Positions 46,841-56,184 of a DNA stretch of 64,000 nucleotides are shown here, in pieces. Position numbers and translations under genes: made by a program. Source of the stretch: Sphingomonas sp. PP-CE-1A-559 (GTDB taxonomy: Bacteria; Pseudomonadota; Alphaproteobacteria; Sphingomonadales; Sphingomonadaceae); the NCBI RefSeq assembly GCF_004340965.1, contig NZ_SLYA01000008.1, positions 34,288 to 98,287 on the forward strand. The letters run 5' to 3'. Under the pieces are notes generated by a model. That model worked only from the letters and a program-made list of their open reading frames with translations, was not told the origin of the DNA and did no database searches. How positions within the stretch are numbered: the first letter of the stretch is position 1; the number at the start of each line of letters is the position of its first letter.

Positions 46841-47994
46841 GCGACGCGACCGCCGAGCGTATCGGCGAACCAGTCGGCGATGTAGTCGCGGCCAAACGCC
46901 ATGTTGTCGGCGCCAACATGCTCGATGCCGCCTTCGCGTGAGGTAAATATCTTCAGTTCCGGCCGCGCGCTGGCTGTCAACTGGCCGAAGCTGCGATGCG
47001 CATAATCGAGCGCGATCTGGCGGTCCTTTTCGCCGTGGGTAATCAGGAACGGCACGGTGATTCGATGCATTACACCGTCGAGCGTCATCGCTTCCGACCG
47101 CCGGTGGAACTCATCTATGTCCTGCGCGCCGAACGCCCACATCACGTGCGCCCAGTAATGCGGAACGGGATTCTCGCCTTCGCGCCGCAACCGCTTCTGC
47201 TGGACCTCAGCCCAGTCGTGATTAGCGCCCCATACCGCACCGCTGGCGAAGCGCGGCTCGAACGCGACCGCACGAGGCGCGAAATGGCCCCCGAGCGAGA
47301 TGCCGGTCATACCGATCCGCGTACGATCTACGTCCGCTCGCGTCTCGAGCCAGTCCACCGCGGCGCTCGCCCAATGCTCGCTGTGAGGATCAACCGGCAA
47401 ACCCTGCAAACGCAGCGTCTCACCCGACCCTGGCTGATCGACGCATAGAGTCGATATGCCTCGTCGCGCGAGCGCCTCGGGAAGTCGCGACCAGTAGAGC
47501 AGCTCCTTGCAGCTATCGAGTCCGTTGCAGTAGACGACCACCGGATGCGGCCCGTCGCCGGCGGCTCGCGTGTAAAGAGCAGGCATAGTGCCGCTCGACA
47601 GCGCGATATCGACGCGTTCGCGGTTCAGTCCACCGAGGTTCGTCGAGCGTTCGAAGGCGTCGAGCGCCTTGGCATAGGTTTCGCGTCGACCTGGATGTCC
47701 GCGACCCTGCATGCGTTCGGCCGTGATGAGGTAGAGCGACGCGCGCTCCAGCTTGTTCGACGCGGAGATGGAGCGCCCGCGAGCCTCGTCCTCATCCGCG
47801 AGCGCGATGAGCTTGTCGGCCATCGCCACCCACTGCTCCATGAACTGGGGCGTCCCGGCATCGGCGCCGTTCGCCGCGGCATCGCGGATCGGCTGACACA
47901 TGTCGACGATCTCGCCAAGCTGCGCGCCGCTCTCCATCGCGATCGCGACGGAGAGGTTCCAGATGTAGTTGGGAAAGATTTCCAGCAAGGCCAT
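46837..47994 (-). CDS. Alpha/beta hydrolase, C-C bond hydrolase-like
   Basis: 385 residues: an N-terminal helical cap (about 1-145) and an alpha/beta hydrolase core with nucleophile Ser233 in GISLGGH, acid Asp324 in HGEKDRQI and base His359 in GIEHVG. This long-cap layout resembles 2,6-dihydroxypseudooxynicotine hydrolase and FrsA-like enzymes that cut C-C bonds in aromatic ketones. The gap to the dioxygenase gene is 3 bp. Confidence 0.85.
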   Translation of the reverse strand: MALLEIFPNYIWNLSVAIAMESGAQLGEIVDMCQPIRDAAANGADAGTPQFMEQWVAMADKLIALADEDEARGRSISASNKLERASLYLITAERMQGRGHPGRRETYAKALDAFERSTNLGGLNRERVDIALSSGTMPALYTRAAGDGPHPVVVYCNGLDSCKELLYWSRLPEALARRGISTLCVDQPGSGETLRLQGLPVDPHSEHWASAAVDWLETRADVDRTRIGMTGISLGGHFAPRAVAFEPRFASGAVWGANHDWAEVQQKRLRREGENPVPHYWAHVMWAFGAQDIDEFHRRSEAMTLDGVMHRITVPFLITHGEKDRQIALDYAHRSFGQLTASARPELKIFTSREGGIEHVGADNMAFGRDYIADWFADTLGGRVA

Positions 47995-47997
47995 GCG

Positions 47998-48900
47998 TCA
48001 GGCCTCGGCCGCGACGAACAGGCAGGGATCGGGTTTTGGATGCGGCATAGTCTGCGGACCGCCAACGCCGGTACCCCATTGATCCATGGTCGTCGGCCCG
48101 GGCTGATGTATCTGATCGACATGCGTTTCGAAGTCGACGTGTTCGAGTTCGGAAGTGTACTCGACGGCGAACCCATTTGGCGTCGTGAAGTAGCTGAAGG
48201 TGTTGTTGCCCGCAGTATGGCGACCCGGGCCCCAGCGGATATCCGTGCCGGCCAGCTTCAGCCGGCGGATGCCGGTCATCATGTCATCAACCGTGAGCAT
48301 GTCGTAGGCCACGTGGTTCAGGCATGGAGGCCCAGGAAGGATAGCCAGCCGGTGGTGCGCGGTGTTGCAGCGCAGGAAGCACATAAAGTCGCCCAGCCAA
48401 TCCGACACGCGGAAGCCCAGGACATCGACGAAGAACGCCACCATCGCACGATGGTCCGGCGAATGCAGCACGATGTGGCTGATGTTTTGGGGAATGCCCT
48501 CCCAACGATCCAACTGCCGCGGTGTGCGGACTTCGACATCGCTCGAGACTTCGAACGGCAGACCGTCCGGCGAGAAGAAGCGAAAACCGTACCCGCCGCC
48601 CAGCGTTGTCAGCGATTTTGGCTCGAAGACTACCCGGCAACCCGCTGCGACGACCTTGCCGTGCAGAGCATCGACGTCTGCGCGAGTATCAGCCGCAAAT
48701 GCGATCACGTCGACCCGGTTGGCGGAGTCCTCCCGCAACCGCACGACGTATCCCTCGCCGTGCCCTTCGGCGGCGAAGTGGAACATGCCGTCCTTCTCAC
48801 CGGCATCGACCAGCTTCCAGTCGTCGCGGTAGAACGCGCGTTCGGCTGCAAGATCTGCAACGCCGTAGCCCACATAACGAATGTCAGTAACTCTGCTCAT
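47998..48900 (-). CDS. Type I extradiol (VOC-fold) ring-cleavage dioxygenase
   Basis: 300 residues from ATG 48900, with GGAG 6 bases upstream; ATG 48912 is an alternative. Two VOC modules, with the catalytic second module carrying the Fe(II)/Mn(II) triad His142 (ISHIVLHS), His196 (LNHVAYD) and Glu247 (GFAVEYTSE). It cleaves a catechol-type ring next to the hydroxyls. The FAD monooxygenase upstream would supply the substrate. Confidence 0.92.
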   Translation of the reverse strand: MSRVTDIRYVGYGVADLAAERAFYRDDWKLVDAGEKDGMFHFAAEGHGEGYVVRLREDSANRVDVIAFAADTRADVDALHGKVVAAGCRVVFEPKSLTTLGGGYGFRFFSPDGLPFEVSSDVEVRTPRQLDRWEGIPQNISHIVLHSPDHRAMVAFFVDVLGFRVSDWLGDFMCFLRCNTAHHRLAILPGPPCLNHVAYDMLTVDDMMTGIRRLKLAGTDIRWGPGRHTAGNNTFSYFTTPNGFAVEYTSELEHVDFETHVDQIHQPGPTTMDQWGTGVGGPQTMPHPKPDPCLFVAAEA

Positions 48901-48911
48901 GTCCGTCTCCA

Positions 48912-50048
48912 TCAGATCGGTTCGGCAACTTTGGTGAACATCGCGCGCGTGGCCGTCGCGTTCTCGATCATCGGCCCCTTGCCCAGCTGGCCCAGACATA
49001 TCGCGAGCGAGGAATCCACGATGTATCGGCAGCGATCGTAACGGCGCTCGCGGAAGGCGTTGAAAGCGGCTTCCGGGGTGTCTGCGGCAGCAATCTCCTC
49101 GGCCAGCACGATCGAATCCTCGATCGCCATACCCGCACCCTGCCCGAGGTGGGGCGTCGTGGCGTGAACCGCATCTCCAATCAGGACGATCCGCCCACGA
49201 TGCCAGTCGCCGGTCAGGAAGAGCCACTCAAGCGGCTTGTACACGACCGCTTCGTCGTCGATGATCTGCTCGGCCAGCGTGCGGATCGCCGGGGCCGGTA
49301 CGCGCGCGAGAGTTTCCCGCATTGCCTTCGCCAGTCCTTTGCGTTCTCGCCAAGGATTGTCGGGCTCGGGTGTCGTGACGAAGATGTACATCGCCTCGTC
49401 CGACAAGGGGACCAGCCCCAAACCGATTGGTCCTTCGTAAGCGCAAAGACCGGTGACGTCCTCGGACCGCGCAAAATTGTGCCGCCACACCGCCTGACCG
49501 GTATATTCGGGGCCGGGCGCATCGGGCAGGATCTGCGCCCTGGTTGCGGAGTATAGGCCATCAGCGCCGACCACCATGTCATAGCGGCCGGTCGTGCCGT
49601 CACTAAACGTTGCGGTAACACCGTCGCCGTCGTCATCGAGCACTTCGGCGGTGACGCCGAGCCGCACGGTCGCACCTGCCGCGATCGTCCGGTCGCCGAG
49701 CACCTTGTGCAATGCAGGTCGACCGATTCCCACGTTGGCCGGATATCCCTCGACCAGTGTCGGTGTCGGGATCCGGGCGACACGCTGCCCTGTCGGTATG
49801 AAGACCTCGACGTGATCGTAGCCGAACGCGGCTCCGAGATAGTCGTCGAGCAAATCGAGCTGCTTCATCGCACGCACGACGTTGCCCTGCTGGATGATGC
49901 CTACGCCGTAGACTGTCCAACTCGGATCACGCTCGATGACGTCGACGGCATGACCGTCGCGACGCAGCGCTATGGCGGCCGTCAGCCCGCCGATACCGCC
50001 ACCGATCACAAGGATGTGCTGTTGCTTCAAGGTCCCCTCCGCAGCCAT
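48912..50048 (-). CDS. FAD-dependent aromatic monooxygenase
   Basis: 378 residues. Group A flavoprotein: ILVIGGGIGGLTAAIALRRDG at the N-terminus, MVVGADGLYSATR (DG motif) and GDAVHATTPHLGQGAGMAIED near residue 290. Cofactor-side motifs are complete. It hydroxylates a phenolic substrate with NAD(P)H and O2. Placement directly before the extradiol dioxygenase suggests it makes a vicinal diol on the ring to be cleaved, as FdeE is reported to do on naringenin. Confidence 0.92.
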   Translation of the reverse strand: MAAEGTLKQQHILVIGGGIGGLTAAIALRRDGHAVDVIERDPSWTVYGVGIIQQGNVVRAMKQLDLLDDYLGAAFGYDHVEVFIPTGQRVARIPTPTLVEGYPANVGIGRPALHKVLGDRTIAAGATVRLGVTAEVLDDDGDGVTATFSDGTTGRYDMVVGADGLYSATRAQILPDAPGPEYTGQAVWRHNFARSEDVTGLCAYEGPIGLGLVPLSDEAMYIFVTTPEPDNPWRERKGLAKAMRETLARVPAPAIRTLAEQIIDDEAVVYKPLEWLFLTGDWHRGRIVLIGDAVHATTPHLGQGAGMAIEDSIVLAEEIAAADTPEAAFNAFRERRYDRCRYIVDSSLAICLGQLGKGPMIENATATRAMFTKVAEPI

Positions 50049-50099
50049 TATGCTGGCTGTTGAGTTGGACCTAACGCAGTATTGGCACTACTAAAAAGC

Positions 50100-51041
50100 T
50101 TATTGTTTGGATGCCGATCGATCCATTCCGTCGATACTTGAGTGATCGGCTTCGAAGTGGATGAGGGATTTTAACCAATTGAGACCTTCATCAGTGCTTC
50201 GGCTCGCGTGGTATTGGATCATCTCACGCATTGGCGGAAAATCAAACGGCGGAGCCTGACTCCGCAGCGGGTACGTCCTGCACATCCGATGCGCCAGTCT
50301 CGCCTGCATCACGGCCAGCCGCGGGGTTCCGCAAAGCAGCAGAGGTATCGTGAGGAACGAGGAGGTCTCGACTTCGATCCGACGGACCTTGCCCATCGTA
50401 CTCATCTGCCGATCGGCGAACGCAGGAGCTCTGTCCGTACCTATCCGGACGCCAACGTGTCCGGCCGCCATGAAATCGGCTTCGCTAAGCTTTTGTCGCA
50501 TTAGCGGGTTCTCGGCCCACCCGACAACGACGTGGGGCTCCTCAAAGAGCAGTTCGGCAGGGTGATCGCCACGGACATACGCATCCGGGGAGATGAGGAT
50601 GTCGGCCCTCCCCTCAGCGATCTCGGCCTCGCCAGTCTCGGAAGGCGCAGCAAGTTCCAGTCTGACGCCGGGAGCGTCACGCGCCAGATGCTCTACTACG
50701 GGGACGATCACTGCCGCGATGATGTAGTCTGATGCGATCAACCTGAACGTTCGCTGCGATGTCGCGGGGTCAAACCGCGCGCTGGTGGTAAGCATCGCAT
50801 CGAGGCCATGAAGGCATCCGCGAACCTGTGGCACCAGCGCTTCCGCGAAAGCCGTCGGATACATACGCTTGCCTTGGTTCACGAGCAGTTCGTCGCCGAA
50901 GAATTCTCGTAGCCGCGCGAGCGCGGCACTCATCGCGGGCTGGCTGAGGTTCAGATGCCGCGCTGCGCGCGAAACACTGCGCTCCTGCATCAGCACGTCG
51001 AACGCGCTGAGCAGATTAAGGTCCAGCCCGCGGTAGCGCAT
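50100..51041 (-). CDS. NodD-like LysR-family regulator
   Basis: 313 residues from ATG 51041 (GGAG upstream). The N-terminus is strikingly like rhizobial NodD: RYRGLDLNLLSAFDVLMQER, AARHLNLSQPAMSAALARLR and FGDELLV. The length also matches. The effector domain spans 90-300. NodD and the naringenin-responsive FdeR are flavonoid sensors, NahR an aromatic-acid sensor. It lies upstream of and on the same strand as the ring-cleavage operon. Confidence 0.9.
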   Translation of the reverse strand: MRYRGLDLNLLSAFDVLMQERSVSRAARHLNLSQPAMSAALARLREFFGDELLVNQGKRMYPTAFAEALVPQVRGCLHGLDAMLTTSARFDPATSQRTFRLIASDYIIAAVIVPVVEHLARDAPGVRLELAAPSETGEAEIAEGRADILISPDAYVRGDHPAELLFEEPHVVVGWAENPLMRQKLSEADFMAAGHVGVRIGTDRAPAFADRQMSTMGKVRRIEVETSSFLTIPLLLCGTPRLAVMQARLAHRMCRTYPLRSQAPPFDFPPMREMIQYHASRSTDEGLNWLKSLIHFEADHSSIDGMDRSASKQ

Positions 51042-51117
51042 CGATCCGTCTCCTGATTGAAAACCGGGGTTACCCAATCAGCAGATGGATGCAAGTCTCA
51101 GTTCGGCTAGCATGGAG

Positions 51118-52746
51118 TTAACGGTCCTCCAGGATCAACTCCGCAGCCCGCCAACCGATAACCATGGCCGGGCCGTTTGTATTACCAGCGGGCGTGAGCG
51201 GCATGATCGAACAGTCCACGACGCGAAGGCCAGCGATCCCGTGAACACGCAGCCGCCCATCGACGACGCCAGTATCGGGCGTTCCCATCCGGCAAGTTCC
51301 CGTCGCGTGAACGCCTGGACTCGCCATCCATTCCAACACCGTTCCGATCTCGGCATCGGACTCGTGGCTGGCGCCCGGGGACACCTCCTCGCCGACGAAA
51401 CGCTTGAGCGCGGGCTGACGCATGTACCTCCGGACAAGGCGTACCATCTTCACCATGAAAGCCTTGTCGGCTGGATCCCCCCACCAGTTCGCGTCGAGCT
51501 GAAGCGCGTCTGTCACTTCCGCCGAACGTATCGCCACTGCACCGCGGCTCTTCGGCCTCAGCGAGATGGCGTTTACGGTAATGCCGGGCTTGTCCTCCAA
51601 TGCGCCCCGGCCCGGGTCGGCCTTGATGTCCGCCGACGAACGCATCGAGAAGGGCCCGACGCCGAACTGCACGTCCGGCCAATCGGAACTCGACTCCATC
51701 GCATGCAGCATCGTCACCTCCGGTGAGGTGTAGGCCATGAGCCCCTTACGCGTCAGATAGTAACGCAGCACATGCGTCATCATTCGCCAGCCCGAAAACT
51801 CGCGATTGAAGCCGGCCTCGTTCTTGAGTCGCCAAGACATCGAGAACATCGTGTGGTCGGCAAGATTCCGGCCGACCTGAGGGAGCTCATGGATCAGCGG
51901 AACGCCTGCGCGTGCAAGCACGTCGGCCGGGCCGATGCCCGACAACTGCAGCAGCCGCGGACTCTGCAGGGCTCCTGCCGACAGGATCGCCTCGCCACGG
52001 ACGCCGATCATACGGTTCCCAACCGGCCCCCGGATGACTAGACCGGTCACACGACCATTTTCCACCACGACCCGTTCGACCAACGTATCGGTCGCGACGG
52101 TCAGATTGGGACGCTTCATCGCGGGCTTCAGAAACGCCTGATAGCTGGAGGCCCGGCGTCCGCTGCGCGTAACGGTGGCCTGGGTGTAACCGACGCCGGT
52201 CGTTCCGGGCGTGTTGATGTCGGCCAATCTCGGGAGCCCCATCTCGACGCCCGCCTCAACGGTCGCCGCGATGGCAGGCGACCGATACGGGAGCTGGGTC
52301 ACCTGCAAAGGGCCACCGTGGCCGCGCGACCGGTCGGCACCCTCACCGCGGTAGTCCTCCATCGCCTGATAGCAGCGCTGGATTTCGCTCCACCGCCATT
52401 CCTTGTTGCCGGCCGCGGCCCAAGAGTCGAAATCGGCCGGGGCTCCGCGCAGATACCAGGTGCCGTTGGTCGAGCTCGATCCCCCGAGACCGCGGCCATA
52501 GGGCCAGACTTCGCCGGCGGGGCGTCCTTCCTGATCGGTAACGGGGAAGTGCCAGAAGTGCGTAGGGTTGCCGAACATCTTCATGAACGCGCGCGGCATA
52601 TTGACTAGTTCGGTCTCGTTGTCGCCACCTGCTTCGATAAGCAGCACGGTGGACCTTCCGTCCGCGCTCAGGCGATCGGCCAGCACGCAACCCGACGATC
52701 CGGCGCCCACGATGATGTAGTCGAAACTGTCTGCGATCGTGGTCAT
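51118..52746 (-). CDS. GMC-family FAD oxidoreductase
   Basis: 542 residues from ATG 52746. FAD motif IIVGAGSSGCVLADRLS, GMC signature GRGLGGSSSTNGTWYLRG, and catalytic His/Asn in SPGVHATGTCRMG and TPAGNTNGPAMVIG, in the style of choline or aryl-alcohol dehydrogenases. GMC enzymes oxidise alcohols, and in C-glycoside pathways a GMC-type oxidase (CarA) oxidises the sugar C3. This one has the dehydrogenase-style C-terminus, so it may use another acceptor or another alcohol. The ATG overlaps the MFS stop by four bases. Confidence 0.9.
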   Translation of the reverse strand: MTTIADSFDYIIVGAGSSGCVLADRLSADGRSTVLLIEAGGDNETELVNMPRAFMKMFGNPTHFWHFPVTDQEGRPAGEVWPYGRGLGGSSSTNGTWYLRGAPADFDSWAAAGNKEWRWSEIQRCYQAMEDYRGEGADRSRGHGGPLQVTQLPYRSPAIAATVEAGVEMGLPRLADINTPGTTGVGYTQATVTRSGRRASSYQAFLKPAMKRPNLTVATDTLVERVVVENGRVTGLVIRGPVGNRMIGVRGEAILSAGALQSPRLLQLSGIGPADVLARAGVPLIHELPQVGRNLADHTMFSMSWRLKNEAGFNREFSGWRMMTHVLRYYLTRKGLMAYTSPEVTMLHAMESSSDWPDVQFGVGPFSMRSSADIKADPGRGALEDKPGITVNAISLRPKSRGAVAIRSAEVTDALQLDANWWGDPADKAFMVKMVRLVRRYMRQPALKRFVGEEVSPGASHESDAEIGTVLEWMASPGVHATGTCRMGTPDTGVVDGRLRVHGIAGLRVVDCSIMPLTPAGNTNGPAMVIGWRAAELILEDR

Positions 52747-53942
52747 ACGGGAGAACCTGTGAGTTGCGGGCGCGAACCGCCCGATTTGATTAGGATGGCG
52801 ATAACAGCCAGGACCAGCGTCACGACTCCGAGTACGGACATCGCGGCCTCGAGCCCCCCGGATGCGCCGACGACGAGCGTCACAATGGGGCCGCAGAGGA
52901 AGGTTCCGCTGAAGAAGGCGGTCGCCCATATGCCCATGCCCCGGGCGCGCTGCTCAAGCGGCAGTATCGACTGCCCCCAAGCGAGTAGCGTGGGAATGAT
53001 CATCCCGCCGCCGACCTGTTGGATGGTCGCACCGAGCGCGACTATCTGCCAGGTTGAACCAGCACCGATGACCAATTGTCCGGCTCCGACCAGCAGCCCT
53101 GCAATACCCAGCAGCTGTCCGATCGGACGATCGTGAATGCGACGATAAAAGAACGCGCCGCCGATGTACGCGATGCTCGTGGCTGCTTGGATCAGACCGA
53201 TGCGGGTCGCCGAACCGGCGCCGCGTGCGTCGAGGACCCTCGCAACGTTGAGAGGTTCGACGTAGTACAGGACCGAGGCGATCAAGGTGACTGCACCGAT
53301 GATCCCCGCCTCGCGCCACGGATAGCGCAGACGCGGTTTCGCCGACGACGAGAGTGCGTGATCCCTCAAGGGTTCATCGATGAACAGCACCGCCATGATT
53401 AGACCGGGGATAGCGAGCAGGTAAATTGCGAACGGCCCCCGCCAACTGATGTCCGCAAGAATGCCGCCGCCCGCGATCAGCAGGGTCCCGGCAAGCGAGG
53501 TCGCAACCCCTACCCAGGCCACCCACCGGTAGCGCTTCTCACCAAAGTAGTCGCCGATGAGGGCGCTAGATATGGTAATCGCGAACGCCTCAGCGATGCC
53601 GAGTACCGCCCGGCTCGCTATGACGATCCCAAGATTGGTGGCGAACAACGGTACGAGTCCGGCAAGGACGTACAGGGCCATTCCACCTATGAAACTGCGT
53701 CGCCGCCCCCAGCGATCGGCGATGATCCCGGCGAGCGGCGCAAACAGGGCAGCGCACAGCGACGGCACCGTGACCACTGCAGGAATGAGAAAACCAGCGT
53801 TGGGCAGGTTGCCGAACTGCGCGAAAAGCTTGGGTATCGCCGGAAACAGCGAGACGATCGCCATCACCGGCAGCACCTGGGCGTAGATGAGGGTCAGGCC
53901 CTTCGCGGTCGTACCACGCCCCGCCGTATCCATACCCGCCAT
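52743..53942 (-). CDS. MFS transporter
   Basis: 399 residues from ATG 53942; twelve hydrophobic segments are visible. The loop 2-3 motif is GIIADRWGRRRSFIGG and the repeat in the second half is weaker. It belongs to the drug/aromatic-acid-like MFS branch. In context it likely moves a glycoside or sugar product across the inner membrane. 2-bp gap to the upstream isomerase-like gene. Confidence 0.9.
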   Translation of the reverse strand: MAGMDTAGRGTTAKGLTLIYAQVLPVMAIVSLFPAIPKLFAQFGNLPNAGFLIPAVVTVPSLCAALFAPLAGIIADRWGRRRSFIGGMALYVLAGLVPLFATNLGIVIASRAVLGIAEAFAITISSALIGDYFGEKRYRWVAWVGVATSLAGTLLIAGGGILADISWRGPFAIYLLAIPGLIMAVLFIDEPLRDHALSSSAKPRLRYPWREAGIIGAVTLIASVLYYVEPLNVARVLDARGAGSATRIGLIQAATSIAYIGGAFFYRRIHDRPIGQLLGIAGLLVGAGQLVIGAGSTWQIVALGATIQQVGGGMIIPTLLAWGQSILPLEQRARGMGIWATAFFSGTFLCGPIVTLVVGASGGLEAAMSVLGVVTLVLAVIAILIKSGGSRPQLTGSPV

Positions 53943-53944
53943 GC

Positions 53945-54997
53945 TCAAATCCCCATTAGGCGGCGGTTGAGCGCACGATCGCTACCCCCCGCAGCAAAAT
54001 CGTCAAAGGTCCGATCGGTCACGCGGACGATGTGTCGATCAATGAACGGCGCGCCTTCGGCCGCGCCACGTTCGGGATGCTTTAAGGCGCATTCCCATTC
54101 CAACACCGCCCAACCATCAAAATCGTACTGCGCTAGCTTGGAGAAGATCTGCGCGAAATCCACCTGTCCATCGCCCAGTGATCGAAACCGCCCGGGACGA
54201 TCTATCCAGTTCTGATAACCACCATATACTCCGGACCGGCCGCTCGGCCGGAACTCCGCGTCTTTGACGTGGAAGCACTTCACCCGCTGATGATAGATGT
54301 CCAAGAACGCCAGATAGTCGAGCTGCTGCAGCAGAAGATGCGACGGATCGTACAGGATGTTCGCGCGTGGATGATTATGAACGCGTTCCAGAAACATCTC
54401 GAACGTGATCCCGTCATGCAAATCCTCTCCGGGATGGATCTCGAAGGCCACGTCCACGCCGTTGTCCTCGAATTTGTCGAGAATGGGTCGCCAACGTCGC
54501 GCAAGTTCATCGAATGCATCGTCTACCAGTCCGGCGGGACGCTGCGGCCACGGATAGAGGTAGGGCCACGCCAGCGCGCCGGAGAAGGTCGCGTGCGCCG
54601 AAAGGCCAAGGTGCCTAGAGGCAATCGCGGCCTTCTCCAGCTGGCTTACAGCCCAACGTTGCCTCGCTGCCGGGTCGCCATGCACCTGGGTAGGAGCGAA
54701 GCCGTCGAATTGTGCGTCGTATGCCGGGTGCACGGCAACCAGCTGTCCCTGCAGATGGGTTGAGAGCTCCGTAATTTGGATACCGTGCGCCGCCAGCGTT
54801 CCTGCGACCTCATCGCAGTAGTCTTGGCTCTCGGCTGCGAGATCGAGATCGAGAAAGCGCGAGTCCCAAGTGGGAATCTGCACGCCCCGGTAGCCCAGAC
54901 CCGCTGCCCAACGCGCGATGTCTGCAAGGCTGTGGAACGGTGCCGCATCGCTCGCAAATTGCGCGAGGAAGATAGCCGGTCCTTTGATCGTCTTCAT
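53945..54997 (-). CDS. Sugar phosphate isomerase/epimerase-like TIM-barrel protein
   Basis: 350 residues, xylose isomerase-like TIM barrel with metal-site residues visible in FEIHPGEDLHDG, NILYDPSHLLLQ, KCFHVKDAEF and AVLEWECALKHPE. Genes of this type lie next to Gfo/Idh/MocA dehydrogenases in 3-keto-sugar pathways. It differs from the alpha-subunit gene at 56571 and may process the keto-sugar released. 10-bp gap to the dehydrogenase gene. Confidence 0.85.
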   Translation of the reverse strand: MKTIKGPAIFLAQFASDAAPFHSLADIARWAAGLGYRGVQIPTWDSRFLDLDLAAESQDYCDEVAGTLAAHGIQITELSTHLQGQLVAVHPAYDAQFDGFAPTQVHGDPAARQRWAVSQLEKAAIASRHLGLSAHATFSGALAWPYLYPWPQRPAGLVDDAFDELARRWRPILDKFEDNGVDVAFEIHPGEDLHDGITFEMFLERVHNHPRANILYDPSHLLLQQLDYLAFLDIYHQRVKCFHVKDAEFRPSGRSGVYGGYQNWIDRPGRFRSLGDGQVDFAQIFSKLAQYDFDGWAVLEWECALKHPERGAAEGAPFIDRHIVRVTDRTFDDFAAGGSDRALNRRLMGI

Positions 54998-55007
54998 AGC
55001 GTCGTCC

Positions 55008-56126
55008 TCACAGGGTCAATGCCACCCAGCCCGACCCGTCACGACTGGCGCGGACCGCGGTGTCGATCAGCATCATGCCGCGCAGTCCGGCAGCCACGCC
55101 AGGTAGCAACGGGGCGGGTTCGCCGCGCATGGCGCGGGCAAAGTCGCGATAGATGTTGGCGAAAGCCTCGAGGTAGCCCTCGGGGTGCCCGCCCGGCGTA
55201 CGGCTGGCTGCAGCCGCATCCGCACCAAGTGCGGCGTCGCCGGCTTGGATCAGTTCGGTTCGGCCATTAGCAAGTTTGAGCCACAACCGGTTAGGGTCTT
55301 CCTGTCGCCAATCGATGCCGCCCTGATCGCCATAGACGCGTAGGCGAAGCCCATTGCGCTCGCCGATCGCGATCTGGCTGGCAATGAGCACGCCTCGTAC
55401 CCCCTGCCCGAACCGAAGCAGCAACGCGCAGTCATCGTCGAGCAACCGGCCAGGTACAACTGTCCCGAGATCCGCGAGGACGTGCGTTGCTTGAAGCCCC
55501 GAGACGAACTCGGCCAGATGGAAGGCATGAACGCCGATGTCCGCAATGCAGCCGCCGCCGCCCGCTCGCGAGGGGTCCCCCCGCCATTCCGCCTGCTTGC
55601 CCTCGGCGACACCGGCCAACCAGCCTTGTGAATATTCGACAACGATCTTGCGGATCGTCCCTATTCCTCCGGCGGCAATAAGCGCCTTGGCTTCCCGTAC
55701 CAGCGGATAGCCTGAATAAGTGTAGCTCACGCCAAACGGCACGCTGGCCTGAGTGACCAGCTCCGCCAATTCACGAGCTTCGGCTAGAGTAGCGGTCAGC
55801 GGCTTGTCCGACATGACGGCTACGCCAGCGCTAAGCGCTGCGCAGGCGGACGCGAAGTGGTTGTGGTTGGGCGTCGCGATCGCAAGCATCTCGATGCCGT
55901 CCGCCCGGTTTGCCTCGCTCGCAAGCATGTCATCAAGCGAGGCATAAGACCGTTCGCGGGGAATCGAATAAGATGCTCCGCCTGCGACGGAACGTTCGAC
56001 GTCGGTGGCAAACGCGCCCGCGACCAATTCGATCTCGCGATCGAGTTCGGCCGCGATGCGATGAATGGGACCGATGAAGGAGCCTGGCCCACCACCGACC
56101 ATTCCCATACGGATCCGGCGGTTCAT
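55008..56126 (-). CDS. Gfo/Idh/MocA-family NAD(P)-dependent oxidoreductase
   Basis: 372 residues. Rossmann N-terminus MGMVGGGPGSFIGPIHR, the family's E/DKP motif in MSDKPLTATLAEA, and the C-terminal active-site stretch ADIGVHAFHLAEF with the catalytic His. Family members oxidise or reduce sugars. The puerarin-degrading enzyme DgpA, which makes 3''-oxo-C-glucosides, belongs to this family. Being next to the deglycosidase genes makes sugar C3 oxidation the leading assignment. Confidence 0.88.
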   Translation of the reverse strand: MNRRIRMGMVGGGPGSFIGPIHRIAAELDREIELVAGAFATDVERSVAGGASYSIPRERSYASLDDMLASEANRADGIEMLAIATPNHNHFASACAALSAGVAVMSDKPLTATLAEARELAELVTQASVPFGVSYTYSGYPLVREAKALIAAGGIGTIRKIVVEYSQGWLAGVAEGKQAEWRGDPSRAGGGGCIADIGVHAFHLAEFVSGLQATHVLADLGTVVPGRLLDDDCALLLRFGQGVRGVLIASQIAIGERNGLRLRVYGDQGGIDWRQEDPNRLWLKLANGRTELIQAGDAALGADAAAASRTPGGHPEGYLEAFANIYRDFARAMRGEPAPLLPGVAAGLRGMMLIDTAVRASRDGSGWVALTL

Positions 56127-56184
56127 CGTAGGCGACCGTCCACACTCTGAGCGCGTGCGCGAAACCGGCCCGAACGACCTTTGA

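Noticed and set aside
50078..50092. AGTA-N7-TACT repeat upstream of the FAD monooxygenase gene as LysR box
   Set aside because: It does not satisfy T-N11-A and does not resemble the nod-box-like site, so the support is too weak.
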